A stretch of 64,000 nucleotides of DNA from Bacilli bacterium (GCA_017410525.1 JAFQQQ010000009.1:22444-86443), one strand, 5' to 3'; positions 47,546-56,561 are shown, counted from the first letter of the stretch. Numbers and translations: made by a program. Notes: generated from the sequence alone by a model not told the origin.

Positions 47546-48658
47546 ATGAATAAATATAAAGTATGTGTATATGCAATTTGTAAAAATGAAGAACAATTTG
47601 TTAAAAGATGGTTTAATTCTATGAAAGAAGCAGATGATATTTATGTTTTGGATACAGGTTCTACTGATAAAACGGTAAAAATGTTAAAAAAAATGGGTGT
47701 TAAAGTTAAAACAAAAAAAATAAATCCTTGGAGATTTGATGTAGCTAGAAATAAATCTTTAGAATTAGTACCTAATGATTGTGATATTTGTGTTTGTACA
47801 GATTTGGACGAAGTATTTATTGAAGGATGGAGGAAAAAATTAGAAGATATTTGGGATAAAGACACTACTCGTCTTGCTTATAACTACAACTGGTTATTAG
47901 ATGAAAATAATACCCCTAAAGTAAACTTTTATATAGAAAAAATACATAACAGGAATAATTACACCTGGACTCATCCTGTACATGAAGTTTTAACTTATGT
48001 GGGAGATAATATAGAAATTAAAAAATACACTAACGAAATAACACTCAACCATTATCCAGACCAAACTAAATCTAGAAGTTCTTATTTACCGTTACTTGAA
48101 TTATCAGTCAAGGAAAAACCTAATGACGATAGAAATGTACACTATTTAGGTAGAGAGTATATGTATTATGGCAAGTGGAATGAAGCTATTGATACTTTAA
48201 TTAAACATTTGAAATTACCTACTGCTACTTGGATAGATGAAAGATGTGCTTCTATGAGATTTATTGCTAGATGTTATCAAAATTTAGAGAGATTTGATGA
48301 AGCAAGAATGTGGCTTGATAAAGCCATTAAAGAAGCGCCCCATTTAAGAGATCCTTTAATGGAAAAAGCACTCCTAGAATATAAGCAAAACAATTTTAGT
48401 GAAGTTAAAAAATATTGTTTAGAAGCACTTAAAATAAAAGAACACCCTAAAACTTATATAAATGAAATATTTAGTTGGGACTATACTGTTTATGATTTAT
48501 TATCTTTAAGTTATTTTTATGAAAATAATTATGAAGAAGCTTTAAAATATGTTGATATTGCTATAAACATGAATACCTACGAAGATCAAAATGAAAGATT
48601 ATTAAATAATAAAAGAATTATGCAAGAAAACTTAACTAAAAAAAATAAACCTTTATAG
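47546..48658 (+). CDS. GT2 glycosyltransferase with TPR-like C-terminus
   Basis: A 370-residue cytoplasmic glycosyltransferase family 2 protein: VYAICKNEEQFVKRWFNSM, YVLDTGSTDKTVKMLK and the DxD-type CTDLDEVFIEGW are the donor-binding elements. Residues from about 195 onwards are helical TPR-like repeats (HYLGREYMYYGKWNEAIDTL, AAREMW-like repeat WLDKAIKEAP), a fusion found in enzymes that glycosylate proteins or spore/surface components. Location directly after the collagen-like gene suggests it glycosylates that protein's Thr-rich repeats (inference). AAAGGAGAAGTT precedes the ATG. Confidence 0.85.
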   Translation: MNKYKVCVYAICKNEEQFVKRWFNSMKEADDIYVLDTGSTDKTVKMLKKMGVKVKTKKINPWRFDVARNKSLELVPNDCDICVCTDLDEVFIEGWRKKLEDIWDKDTTRLAYNYNWLLDENNTPKVNFYIEKIHNRNNYTWTHPVHEVLTYVGDNIEIKKYTNEITLNHYPDQTKSRSSYLPLLELSVKEKPNDDRNVHYLGREYMYYGKWNEAIDTLIKHLKLPTATWIDERCASMRFIARCYQNLERFDEARMWLDKAIKEAPHLRDPLMEKALLEYKQNNFSEVKKYCLEALKIKEHPKTYINEIFSWDYTVYDLLSLSYFYENNYEEALKYVDIAINMNTYEDQNERLLNNKRIMQENLTKKNKPL

Positions 48659-48670
48659 GTTTGTTTTTTT
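48647..48670. terminator. Bidirectional terminator after the glycosyltransferase
   Basis: AAACC-TTTATA-GGTTT with T run on the plus strand and A run on the other side; serves the convergent genes ending at 48658 and 48669. Confidence 0.65.
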
Positions 48671-49052
48671 AGTTAAAAGCAAGTTCTACATTCAAATCTC
48701 TATCTTCAAGTGCTATATAAAGAAATATAACACCACTTATAGCAATCAAAAAAGATGCTACGAAAGATAAATATACTAAACCTCTAGTCTTTGGAGAATC
48801 ATATTTATTTATGTTTTGTAAATCAGAATATGAATCTTTTAAAAAATAAAGATACACAACAATCAATATAGAAAATATAAATATCATTATTTTTCTATAT
48901 TTTTCTTTACTTTCTACATCATTATATATAAAATATTTTCTTTCTAAAGTATTAGAATACCAACTCATAAATATTATAAATACATATATGAGCCATATAA
49001 AGTCTTCTATTTTTAATTGTTTTAATTTATTGTTAAGAGCTTCATTTTCCAT
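48669..49052 (-). CDS. Small membrane protein of unknown function
   Basis: A 127-residue protein with three hydrophobic segments: IEDFIWLIYVFIIFMSWY, IMIFIFSILIVVYLYFL and LVYLSFVASFLIAISGVIFL. No motif or family is recognised. It lies 33 nt after the YwaF-like gene on the same strand and could be in one operon with it and the small kinase gene. The ribosome binding site is weak. Confidence 0.65.
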   Translation of the reverse strand: MENEALNNKLKQLKIEDFIWLIYVFIIFMSWYSNTLERKYFIYNDVESKEKYRKIMIFIFSILIVVYLYFLKDSYSDLQNINKYDSPKTRGLVYLSFVASFLIAISGVIFLYIALEDRDLNVELAFN

Positions 49053-49085
49053 ATTAAAGTTTATGATATATAAAAAAAATAAGAA

Positions 49086-49886
49086 TTAACTTATTTTTGA
49101 TATTAAATATGATATAAAATATACTATTAAACTACCTGTGAATATAATTCCTATATAACTTAATAAATAAATTATAAAAGGCACACTTTCTTGTATTGTT
49201 TTAAATACAGGTAAATGAGTTATAAAATAAGGACTTATGTAGAACATATTAAATGTTTCTTCATTAAGTATTCCTGAGTTATAAACTGACATATTTAATA
49301 TTTCAGCAATTACTACAAATAATAAAAATACTATAAATGAATTTATTAAATTCTTTTTATTTATTTCTACTTCCCTACTCATAAGCAAATAAACTGATAC
49401 GACTAGACTACCACAGTGTAGCCACATCGTATGAATATTTATAAGTATATCACTTGTAAAACAACTATCTGGTATTATTAAAGTTACTAAACTACCTAAT
49501 ATTGTTACAAACGCCATATATGATAATAAAGATTTTCTTAACTTATTATTTTTTAAAAATAAACAGATAAGCGATATAAATATTGGAGTTGTACAAAGTT
49601 GAAAAGGTGCGGAATACCACTCATAATCCCAAGTAACTATATTAGTTATAGAATCATAATTAAATGCCCATATTAGTTGTTTTAAAAGTTCTAATATAAA
49701 AGCAATTATACCATAAGTACCTAATATAAATTTTAATCTTTTTTCATTATGTTTTTTTCTTGTTAAAAATAAGATTAATATAGAAACTACTACAAATATT
49801 ATCCATAAGATGTGAAACCAACCTAATGTTTTAGGGGTTTCCATTTCTCCTTGTAATAAATATAAAAACTTTTCAAACCAATTCAT
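49086..49886 (-). CDS. YwaF/TIGR02206-like membrane protein
   Basis: A 266-residue protein with about seven membrane helices. The start NWFEKFLYLL, the YEWYSAPFQLCTTPIFISL segment and WLHCGSLVVSVYLL fit the YwaF/TIGR02206 family (also related to eukaryotic TMEM164); the role of the bacterial members is unknown, and TMEM164-like proteins have been linked to lipid acyl transfer, so that is a guess here. Good AGGAGTTAAGT site before the ATG. It lies 18 nt after the small ATPase gene. Confidence 0.6.
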   Translation of the reverse strand: MNWFEKFLYLLQGEMETPKTLGWFHILWIIFVVVSILILFLTRKKHNEKRLKFILGTYGIIAFILELLKQLIWAFNYDSITNIVTWDYEWYSAPFQLCTTPIFISLICLFLKNNKLRKSLLSYMAFVTILGSLVTLIIPDSCFTSDILINIHTMWLHCGSLVVSVYLLMSREVEINKKNLINSFIVFLLFVVIAEILNMSVYNSGILNEETFNMFYISPYFITHLPVFKTIQESVPFIIYLLSYIGIIFTGSLIVYFISYLISKIS

Positions 49887-49904
49887 ACTACTTAACTCCT
49901 ACTG

Positions 49905-50414
49905 CTATTTCAAAATATATTTTTCTTCTTTTTCTATTATATCTACTGTTTCTAATACGTTTAAATTACTTGTATTTAAAAAATTAGTGCTATCAAATTT
50001 TTTGTTTTTAAAATCATTCAATAAAACTAAACATCTATCCCCTATTTGACAGTCTTCTGGTCTTTCTTTATCTCTTTTTATTAAATCTTCTTCACTCGTT
50101 AATAAACAAACAAACTTAATTTTATAGTTGTTAAATGCTTTTTTGATTTCTTCTAAATTTTCTTCTTCAATTATATAATTAAATACAACATCATAACCAT
50201 CATTTAAATATACTTTTATTGTCTCTATACAAACTTTCCAAAATGTATTTAAATGATTTCCATCTTTCCAAGGAGATACATAACTACCTATTACATGGTG
50301 GTAAATATCATCACCTTCTATTAGTACAGATTTTTCTTTTCTAAGCGCAATTTCTTTTGAGATAGTACTTTTTCCAACACCCGCTGGACCTGTTATTAAA
50401 TATAGTGTATTCAT
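49905..50414 (-). CDS. Small P-loop kinase (AAA family)
   Basis: A 169-residue protein with Walker A near the start (LITGPAGVGKSTIS), a second acidic motif VLIEGDDIYHHVIG and an LTSEEDLIKRDKERPEDCQI lid region. It looks like a phosphotransferase of the shikimate/gluconate or chloramphenicol-phosphotransferase type, with unknown substrate. The ATG at 50414 has AGGTGATAAA upstream; a longer in-frame form starting at 50483 is rejected because it adds 23 residues that read like untranslated leader. Confidence 0.72.
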   Translation of the reverse strand: MNTLYLITGPAGVGKSTISKEIALRKEKSVLIEGDDIYHHVIGSYVSPWKDGNHLNTFWKVCIETIKVYLNDGYDVVFNYIIEEENLEEIKKAFNNYKIKFVCLLTSEEDLIKRDKERPEDCQIGDRCLVLLNDFKNKKFDSTNFLNTSNLNVLETVDIIEKEEKYILK

Positions 50415-50470
50415 TTTATCACCTACTACACTTACATTATAATAAAAATAATCTTTTTTATCAACATACA

Positions 50471-50500
50471 ATATAAAACTCAATAAGATTACTTATTGAG
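50471..50500 (-). terminator. Intrinsic terminator of the ubiquitin-domain gene
   Basis: CTCAATAAG-TAAT-CTTATTGAG, a 9-bp stem, followed by TTTTATAT on the minus strand, just after the stop at 50510. Confidence 0.72.
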
Positions 50501-50509
50501 CTTATTTTT

Positions 50510-51169
50510 TTATTGATTTCTAACTTTATTTTTATTATTAAAACACAAAATTGTACCTACTAATCCTAAAATTGAAATTATTAAGCTTACCACTATTTTT
50601 TCTATATTATCCAATGTATTAGGATTTTCTTCTACGTTTTTTTCTTCCCATTGTGCATAAAAAGTCATATCATGATCTATGCCTGATTCAGCTAAAATTA
50701 GTTCAAACTTTGTTCCACCACTTTTTTCAGTATAGTAACCTTTAAATGTATATCCTTCTCTTATAGGTTTTTCTAGGGTTGCTTCATATTCATTCTTCCA
50801 CTCTTCAATAGTTAAACTATTTTTATTTTCTTCAAACACTCCACCATTTGCATCAAATATTACTTTAAAAGATTTTTTAGTTAATCTTAAAACTAAATGA
50901 ATTGTACTTTCTTTTTGAACACTATAATCAGCTAAAGTTCTTCCTTCTTCCATTTCTTTACCCGAAAAAATTAACCTTTGCTGATCTACAGGTATACCTT
51001 CCTTTTCTTGTATTTTAGATTTAACAGCTTCTATTGTATCACTTGATTCAACTTCTAAAGTTATATTAGTTCCAGTTAACGTTTTTATGTATATCTGCAT
51101 AGCACTTATCCCTGGTACACAAATAAACATAAATAATAAAATTAAGCTTAAATAAATTATTTTTTTCAA
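50510..51169 (-). CDS. Secreted, membrane-anchored ubiquitin-domain protein
   Basis: A 219-residue surface protein. Residues 1-23 are a signal peptide ending GISA, with cleavage expected directly before MQIYIK. Residues 24-99 are a ubiquitin fold: an ungapped hand alignment gives 56 of 76 positions identical to human ubiquitin. Kept are Lys6, 27, 29, 33, 48 and 63, the Ile44 patch (Leu8, Ile44, His68, Val70), and Arg42/Arg72; Lys11 is Thr. The end LRLRGG is replaced by LRLTKK with no Gly-Gly, so conjugation is not expected. Residues 100-176 are a Listeria-Bacteroides/InlB B-repeat ([31 protein letters not shown]), then a membrane helix (191-210) and basic tail. Start TTG with AAAGGTG upstream. 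Solitary: no E1, E2 or JAB gene nearby. Confidence 0.93.
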   Translation of the reverse strand: MKKIIYLSLILLFMFICVPGISAMQIYIKTLTGTNITLEVESSDTIEAVKSKIQEKEGIPVDQQRLIFSGKEMEEGRTLADYSVQKESTIHLVLRLTKKSFKVIFDANGGVFEENKNSLTIEEWKNEYEATLEKPIREGYTFKGYYTEKSGGTKFELILAESGIDHDMTFYAQWEEKNVEENPNTLDNIEKIVVSLIISILGLVGTILCFNNKNKVRNQ

Positions 51170-51318
51170 CTATATCACACCTTTATTCTATATTTATTAT
51201 ATCACACCAATATTATTTTATAATATATTTTTATTATTTTTTTAATAAAAAATTTCAACCTTTATCATTAACAAAAAACACTATTTTTCATACTATAAAA
51301 TAGTTGGGAGGCATTTAA

Positions 51319-52065
51319 ATGAATAATGTCTTAAGCATTAAAAAATTAAAAAAAATATATCATACCAAAGAAGGAGAAACTAAAGCTGTTGAAGATTTTT
51401 CTTTTGATTTAAAAGAAGGAGAATTTGTAGCTATAGTTGGACCTAGTGGTTGTGGGAAAAGTACAATACTTTCTGTACTTTGTGGTTTAGAAGAAAAAAG
51501 TGGTGGAGAGATTAATTTAAAAAAAGATTCTAATGTTGGATATATGCTTCAACAAGATTCACTTTTTGAATGGAGAAATATATTAGATAATTGCTTACTT
51601 GGACTTGAAATAAACAAAAAATTAAATAAAGAAACTAAAGAGTATGTTATTAGTTTATTAAATACATATGGCCTTAAAGATTTTATATATAGTTATCCCG
51701 ATAATTTATCTGGTGGTATGAGACAAAGAGTGGCTTTAATTAGGACGCTTGCAACTAATCCTGATTTACTTTTAATGGATGAACCTTTTTCTGCTTTAGA
51801 TTATCAAAGCAGACTTGCTATATCAGATGATATTTATAATATTTTAAAGAAAGAAAATAAGACTATGATTATGGTTACTCATGATATTGCCGAAGCAATA
51901 AGTATGTGTGATAAAGTAATTGTGTTATCTAATAGACCTGCAACTATAAAAAGTATTTATGAAATAAAATTAGAAAATAAAACCACTCCTATCAATAACA
52001 GAAAAGATAAAAATTTTTCTTATTATTATGATAAGATATGGAAGGATATTGATTTCCATGTATAG
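51319..52065 (+). CDS. NitT/TauT-type ABC transporter ATP-binding protein
   Basis: The 248-residue ATPase has Walker A VGPSGCGKST, the Q-loop GYMLQQDSLFEW, signature LSGGMRQRVALIR, Walker B LLLMDEPFSALD and the H-loop MVTHDIAEAISM. This pattern and the adjacent permease fit the SsuB/TauB/ThiZ family importing sulfonates, taurine, nitrate or pyrimidine precursors. GGGAGGCATTTAA precedes the ATG. The permease gene overlaps it by eight bases; the periplasm-side binding protein is probably the one at 43465-44460. Confidence 0.9.
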   Translation: MNNVLSIKKLKKIYHTKEGETKAVEDFSFDLKEGEFVAIVGPSGCGKSTILSVLCGLEEKSGGEINLKKDSNVGYMLQQDSLFEWRNILDNCLLGLEINKKLNKETKEYVISLLNTYGLKDFIYSYPDNLSGGMRQRVALIRTLATNPDLLLMDEPFSALDYQSRLAISDDIYNILKKENKTMIMVTHDIAEAISMCDKVIVLSNRPATIKSIYEIKLENKTTPINNRKDKNFSYYYDKIWKDIDFHV

Positions 52066-52852
52066 TAAAGAACATATTAACTTTTTAAAAAAATTAAAAA
52101 AAGAGAAAATTATTATTACTCTTTTCCAAATATTAATACTTATTATTTTTATAATTATATGGCAAATATTAACTGATTTTAATATTATAAACACATTTAT
52201 ATTTTCTAGTCCTAAAAAAATATTAGAAACTATTATAAATTTATATAAAACAAAAGAGTTATTTAGTCATATATGGGTAACTGTTTATGAAACATTTTTA
52301 AGTTTTAGTATTGCTACTATTCTTGGTACAGTGATTGCTACTATACTTTGGTGGAATAAAAGAATACAAAAAGTTATTGAACCTTATCTCACTATTTTAA
52401 ATAGTTTACCTAAAGTAGCTTTAGGGCCTATTATAATTATATGGTTTGGTGCTGGTATTAAATCTATTATAGTTATGGCTCTTTTAATATCTTTAATTAT
52501 AACAATAATAAATGTATATGAAGGATTTAATAGTACTAATCAAAATAAAATAAAATTAATGAAAACCTTGAATGCTAAAAAACATCAAATATTTTTTAAA
52601 CTGGTACTTCCTAATAGTATAAATACTATTATAAGTGCTTTAAAAATAAATGTTAGTATGAGTTTAATAGGTGTTATCATGGGTGAATTCTTAGTATCTA
52701 AAAAAGGTATTGGTTATTTAATACTTTATGGGTCACAAGTATTTAATTTAAGTTTAGTTATAAGTGGTATATTTATTCTTTGTATAGTTGCTGCTTTAAT
52801 GTATTATCTTGTTAGTTTTATAGAAAAGAAAGTATCAAAAAAAACTGATTAA
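52058..52852 (+). CDS. NitT/TauT-type ABC transporter permease
   Basis: A 264-residue inner-membrane permease with about six helices and the family's EAA-type loop: LPKVALGPIIIIWFGAGIKS, then LMKTLNAKKHQIFFKLVLPN, followed by GVIMGEFLVSKKGIGYLIL. It forms the channel for the importer with the ATPase upstream. I use the ATG at 52058, which lies in an eight-base overlap with the ATPase gene; upstream in-frame codons run into that gene. A terminator follows. Confidence 0.9.
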   Translation: MYSKEHINFLKKLKKEKIIITLFQILILIIFIIIWQILTDFNIINTFIFSSPKKILETIINLYKTKELFSHIWVTVYETFLSFSIATILGTVIATILWWNKRIQKVIEPYLTILNSLPKVALGPIIIIWFGAGIKSIIVMALLISLIITIINVYEGFNSTNQNKIKLMKTLNAKKHQIFFKLVLPNSINTIISALKINVSMSLIGVIMGEFLVSKKGIGYLILYGSQVFNLSLVISGIFILCIVAALMYYLVSFIEKKVSKKTD

Positions 52853-52871
52853 ATATTTAATCGTTTTTTTT
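52847..52871 (+). terminator. Intrinsic terminator of the ABC permease gene
   Basis: GATTAAAT-ATTTAATC followed by GTTTTTTTT, overlapping the stop codon at 52852. Confidence 0.75.
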
Positions 52872-52924
52872 GTATCTTATTACGATTATTATCAACCATA
52901 AGAATGTGTTGCAAAAACATTTTC

Positions 52925-53878
52925 TTACTTTTTCTTTTGATAAATAAGTGTACTATCTTTCATTTTTTCTTCTTCAAACTTTAGTCCTTGTACCCCTAAA
53001 AATGTTTCAAAAAAAGTTATAAAATTTCCTAACACCTTAAATGTTTCATCTAAGTTATATATAGGGTCCCAGCCTTCCATATATTTTGTATCACTTTTAG
53101 TTTGATATAAATAACACATTAACATCTTACCATTTATATTTAAATTATTATCTAGTTTTTCTACTAATTTTCTAGTATCTTCTAACGAATAATAACACCC
53201 TATATTAGATAACCATATATTATCATATGTCTTTTCTAATTTTAATTTAAATATATCACCTTTTATAAACTTTGGACTTATACTTTTTATTTTTATTTTA
53301 GTTTCGTTAAAATTACTTTCATCTTTTAGATAAATATTCATTCCTTTGATTACAGAAACTCTTTCTTCATCGTTTGCAAACAATTTTTTTCTTACTATAT
53401 GTTCTTTACATACATCAAATAATGTATCCCAAAACAAATAAGATTCATCGTCAATTTCATTTAATAATGATTTTAATTTCTTATAACTATCATAATTAAA
53501 AGCATCATCATTATATTTAAATACTTTAGGGTAATCTATATAACAAAAGAATCTACAAAACTCTTCATAATTTAAAGTTAAAAGTGCTGCTTTTTTTAAA
53601 TCAAAATAATATTTAGTGAAAGGATTTACATCTAATACTGTTATATCTTTACAATCTTTTAAAATAGCATTTATAGCTTGATCTCCAGATGATCCTACTG
53701 TAAGTAAAGATTTATATTTTAAATCAAATAAATCAATATATCCACTTATATTCTCTGTAGTGAAGGGGTATATCCAAAAGAATCGCCCACTATCTTCGGC
53801 TACATCATGACAATTCATAACTTTGTCATTTGATAAATTTATTGCATTTCTTATTAAGTAAATAAAATCCTTATCCAT
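52925..53878 (-). CDS. DUF3419-like SAM-dependent transferase
   Basis: A 317-residue soluble protein. The segment LLTVGSSGDQAINAILKDCK followed by ITVLDVNPFTKYYFDLKKAA is a Rossmann SAM-binding site with the DUF3419 style (BtaA-type 3-amino-3-carboxypropyl transferase, which uses SAM to build betaine lipids). Later DNIWLSNIGCYYSLEDTRKL and GKMLMCYLYQTK fit a methyltransferase fold. Whether it makes a betaine lipid cannot be told; no btaB-like N-methyltransferase lies next to it. GGGGGATAAGT precedes the ATG. Possible involvement in membrane lipid change under phosphate limitation is a guess. Confidence 0.62.
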   Translation of the reverse strand: MDKDFIYLIRNAINLSNDKVMNCHDVAEDSGRFFWIYPFTTENISGYIDLFDLKYKSLLTVGSSGDQAINAILKDCKDITVLDVNPFTKYYFDLKKAALLTLNYEEFCRFFCYIDYPKVFKYNDDAFNYDSYKKLKSLLNEIDDESYLFWDTLFDVCKEHIVRKKLFANDEERVSVIKGMNIYLKDESNFNETKIKIKSISPKFIKGDIFKLKLEKTYDNIWLSNIGCYYSLEDTRKLVEKLDNNLNINGKMLMCYLYQTKSDTKYMEGWDPIYNLDETFKVLGNFITFFETFLGVQGLKFEEEKMKDSTLIYQKKK

Positions 53879-53929
53879 ACTTATCCCCCAAGTAATAACT
53901 ATTATAACAAATATATAAATAAATACAAT

Positions 53930-53953
53930 AAAAAAGATACTATTTTTAGTATC
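53930..53953 (-). terminator. Intrinsic terminator of feoB
   Basis: GATACTA-AAAA-TAGTATC followed by TTTTTTATT on the minus strand, overlapping the feoB stop. Confidence 0.78.
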
Positions 53954-55923
53954 TAAATTATTATGCCAAAAATAAAATTAACTAGCATACAGAGTACTAT
54001 ACCTATTATAAGCGGTAGAAAAAATGATAATAAAGTCCACTTAATACTCTTTGTTTCTTTATATATAGTAAGAAGGGTTGTTGAACAAGGAAAATGGAAT
54101 ATAATAAATATAATCATACATATAGCCGTTGTAATAGTCCATCCGTTTGTTACAAATAAATTTTTTATTAAATATATATCATTAATATCCATCATTGTAT
54201 TTGATGATAAATATGCCATTATAATTATTGGAAGCACTATTTCATTAGCTGGAAAACCTAGTATAAAAGCTGTAAGTATTACACCATCTAATCCTAATAT
54301 GAAACCAAAATCATTTAGAAAATTAGACATTATAGTTATTATATTACTATTTCCTATAGTTATATTTGTAAGTAACCAAATAATGAGTCCTGTAGGCGCA
54401 GCTACTACTATTGCCCTACCTAGTATTTTAAGAGTTCTATCAATTAAAGATCTAACTAATACTTTTAATATTTGTGGTTTTCTATAAGGCGGTAGTTCTA
54501 ATATAAAGAATGAATTTTTTCCTTTTAATATTGTCTTTGAAAGTATTTTAGAAGTTATGAATGTTATAAATACTGCAATTAAGATTACTAAAGTTAATAA
54601 AAGTACATTTATTGTTGTATTAAGTATACTGTTACTAGTTATAGAAAAGAACATTGTAAACATTATAATAAGTGTTGGAAATCTTCCATTACAAGGTATA
54701 AAAGTATTTGTTAGTATTGCAATCAACCTTTCTCTTTTGGAATCAATTATTCTTGCACCTGTTACCCCTACTGCATTACACCCTATTCCCATACACATAG
54801 TAAGTGCTTGTTTACCACACGTACCATTCTTTTCAAAATGTCCATCTAAGTTAAATGCGATTCTAGGTATTATTCCAAAGTCTTCTAGTAATGTGAAAAG
54901 TGGAAAAAAGATTGCCATAGGCGGAAGCATAACTGAAACTACCCAAGTTAAAACTTTATAGACTCCATCTAAGAGTGGTAGATAAATAAACTTGGGTATA
55001 TTAATATTTATACATAAGTTTTTTAAGAAATCTCCTAATTTAGTAAATATATCAAAAAGAAAATCTGATGGATAATTAGCACCCACTATTGATATCCAAA
55101 ATATTATCATAAGCATAATTATCATTATAGGAATACCTGTAAGTTTATTAGTAAGTATTTTATCCAAATTAAGTTTATTCTTTAGTGTATTTCTTTTTAC
55201 TACACTCTTATTTATTTTTTCACATTCACTCATTACTCCGTTCATTACTGAGTCATTAAAGTTAATATTAAATTCAGTTAAGTATTGTCTTATTTGAATT
55301 AATTTTTCTTGTATTATAGGATTATCTGATTTACCTTCTATAATAGTTTTTATTGCTTCAAATCTACTTGATGTGTGTTCATAAATAATGTTTATACACT
55401 CTTCTATCTTTTCTTCATATTCAAAATTAAAAGATGATTGTGGATAACTTAGTATAGTATCTAATAATTCATCTATACCTTCTCTTTTTCTAGCACTTAT
55501 ACCTACTACTTTAACTCCTAAGTATGTGGATAACTTATCTAAATCTATATCTACTTTCTTTTTTTTAGCTTCATCAAGTAGATTTATACACACTATTACA
55601 TTTTTAGTTACTTCTAAAGTCTGTATAACTAAGTTAAGATTTCTTTCTAAGCATAGAGGATCACATACTACAAGTGCCATATCATATTCTTCGTTTAATA
55701 CAAAATCACTTGTTACTTTTTCTTCTTCTGAATGAGGAATAAGTGAATAAGTACCTGGAAGATCGTAAAACTCTATAATCTCACCTTTATATTTTTTATA
55801 ACCAACAGCACTCCCTACTGTTTTGCCAGTCCAGTTACCTGTGTGTTGATGCATACCAGTTAATTCATTAAAAAGAGTACTCTTTCCAACATTAGGATTA
55901 CCTATTAAAGCTATCTTAATCAT
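53953..55923 (-). CDS. feoB: Ferrous iron transport protein B
   Basis: FeoB imports Fe(II). The 656-residue protein has an N-terminal G domain (ALIGNPNVGKSTLFNELTG, DLPGTYSLIPHSEEE, INLLDEAKKK) followed by a guanine-dissociation helical region and a membrane part with two Gate segments (LEDFGIIPRIAFNLDGH, GCNAVGVTGARIIDSKRERL and the second half ending near IIGIVLCMLVNFIFGIII). Conserved CNGRFPTLI is present. Its ATG overlaps the feoA end by eight bases. It looks complete, so anaerobic or microaerobic iron uptake is likely. Confidence 0.97.
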   Translation of the reverse strand: MIKIALIGNPNVGKSTLFNELTGMHQHTGNWTGKTVGSAVGYKKYKGEIIEFYDLPGTYSLIPHSEEEKVTSDFVLNEEYDMALVVCDPLCLERNLNLVIQTLEVTKNVIVCINLLDEAKKKKVDIDLDKLSTYLGVKVVGISARKREGIDELLDTILSYPQSSFNFEYEEKIEECINIIYEHTSSRFEAIKTIIEGKSDNPIIQEKLIQIRQYLTEFNINFNDSVMNGVMSECEKINKSVVKRNTLKNKLNLDKILTNKLTGIPIMIIMLMIIFWISIVGANYPSDFLFDIFTKLGDFLKNLCININIPKFIYLPLLDGVYKVLTWVVSVMLPPMAIFFPLFTLLEDFGIIPRIAFNLDGHFEKNGTCGKQALTMCMGIGCNAVGVTGARIIDSKRERLIAILTNTFIPCNGRFPTLIIMFTMFFSITSNSILNTTINVLLLTLVILIAVFITFITSKILSKTILKGKNSFFILELPPYRKPQILKVLVRSLIDRTLKILGRAIVVAAPTGLIIWLLTNITIGNSNIITIMSNFLNDFGFILGLDGVILTAFILGFPANEIVLPIIIMAYLSSNTMMDINDIYLIKNLFVTNGWTITTAICMIIFIIFHFPCSTTLLTIYKETKSIKWTLLSFFLPLIIGIVLCMLVNFIFGIII

Positions 55924-56146
55924 TAAGTCTTTTCACCTCTATTTTAGATGCATCTCTATCTCTTATAGCTATTATAGAATCTCTAATTAGATATGCTTTT
56001 ATTTTTTTTGAAGGACTAGTAAATAGTAATTTTATTTTAGTGCCAGCAACAAGTCCTATATCATATAATCTCCTTTTTGTTTTTTCACTTAAATTAATTT
56101 TATTTACAGTATAATATTCATTATTTTTTATGTTGTTTAAATACAT
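55916..56146 (-). CDS. feoA: Ferrous iron transport protein A
   Basis: A 76-residue SH3-like FeoA protein (NKINLSEKTKRRLYDIGLVA, GTKIKLLFTSPSKKIKAYLI, SIIAIRDRDASKIEV) that helps FeoB. AGAGGTGTATCT precedes the ATG. Translation is coupled to feoB through an eight-base overlap. A single-copy SH3-domain form is usual in Firmicutes. Confidence 0.92.
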   Translation of the reverse strand: MYLNNIKNNEYYTVNKINLSEKTKRRLYDIGLVAGTKIKLLFTSPSKKIKAYLIRDSIIAIRDRDASKIEVKRLND

Positions 56147-56172
56147 AGATACACCTCTAGATTATTATATGA

Positions 56173-56206
56173 GAATAAAAAAAACAGGTTATTATATTAA
56201 CCCTGC
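56173..56206 (-). terminator. Intrinsic terminator after the HTH gene
   Basis: CAGGGTTA and TAACCTG pair with one bulged G, followed by eight T on the minus strand; the stem overlaps the stop at 56192. Confidence 0.75.
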
Positions 56207-56518
56207 TTCTTTTAAAACATGCCATATACAAGAATAACTTCTTTTAGCATAAAATCTACAAAACTTTCTTATTGTTGTATTACTTCTTTTATATAAGTTT
56301 ATTATATATTGTTTCTCTTCTTCAGTAATTGTATTAGAAGGTTTTCTATTAGTATTACCGTGTACTAAACTTATTTCTCCTTTTTCTAAATCTTTTTTTA
56401 ATTTAAGTAAATATTTCTCATGGTATCCAGTAACTTGTGCGATTTCTTTATAAGTCATATAACTTTCACCAGACATAACTTTTTTCATTAAATCTATTGC
56501 TTCTCGTTTTCTTGACAT
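56192..56518 (-). CDS. Orphan transposase-type HTH protein
   Basis: A 108-residue DNA-binding protein made almost wholly of two helix-turn-helix-like units: YMTYKEIAQVTGYHEKYLLK and TTIRKFCRFYAKRSYSCIWH, separated by the basic VHGNTNRKPSNT linker that is typical of ISNCY/IS481-type transposase N-termini. No DDE catalytic domain follows and no inverted repeats are seen, so it is either a remnant or a domesticated regulator. Strong AAGGTGGTGATG before the ATG and its own terminator argue that it is expressed. It lies next to the adenine methyltransferase gene on the same strand. Confidence 0.68.
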   Translation of the reverse strand: MSRKREAIDLMKKVMSGESYMTYKEIAQVTGYHEKYLLKLKKDLEKGEISLVHGNTNRKPSNTITEEEKQYIINLYKRSNTTIRKFCRFYAKRSYSCIWHVLKEAGLI

Positions 56519-56561
56519 ACCATCACCACCTTAAATATAACACAAAAGTAATAAAATAGCA

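Noticed and set aside
50510..51169. Ubiquitin-domain gene as part of a bacterial E1/E2/JAB conjugation operon
   Set aside because: No such genes lie next to it and the terminal Gly-Gly is missing; the signal peptide also places it outside the cell.
51170..51318. TPP riboswitch upstream of the ABC ATPase or binding protein
   Set aside because: No CTGAGA/ACCTGA-type conserved elements are present at either gene.
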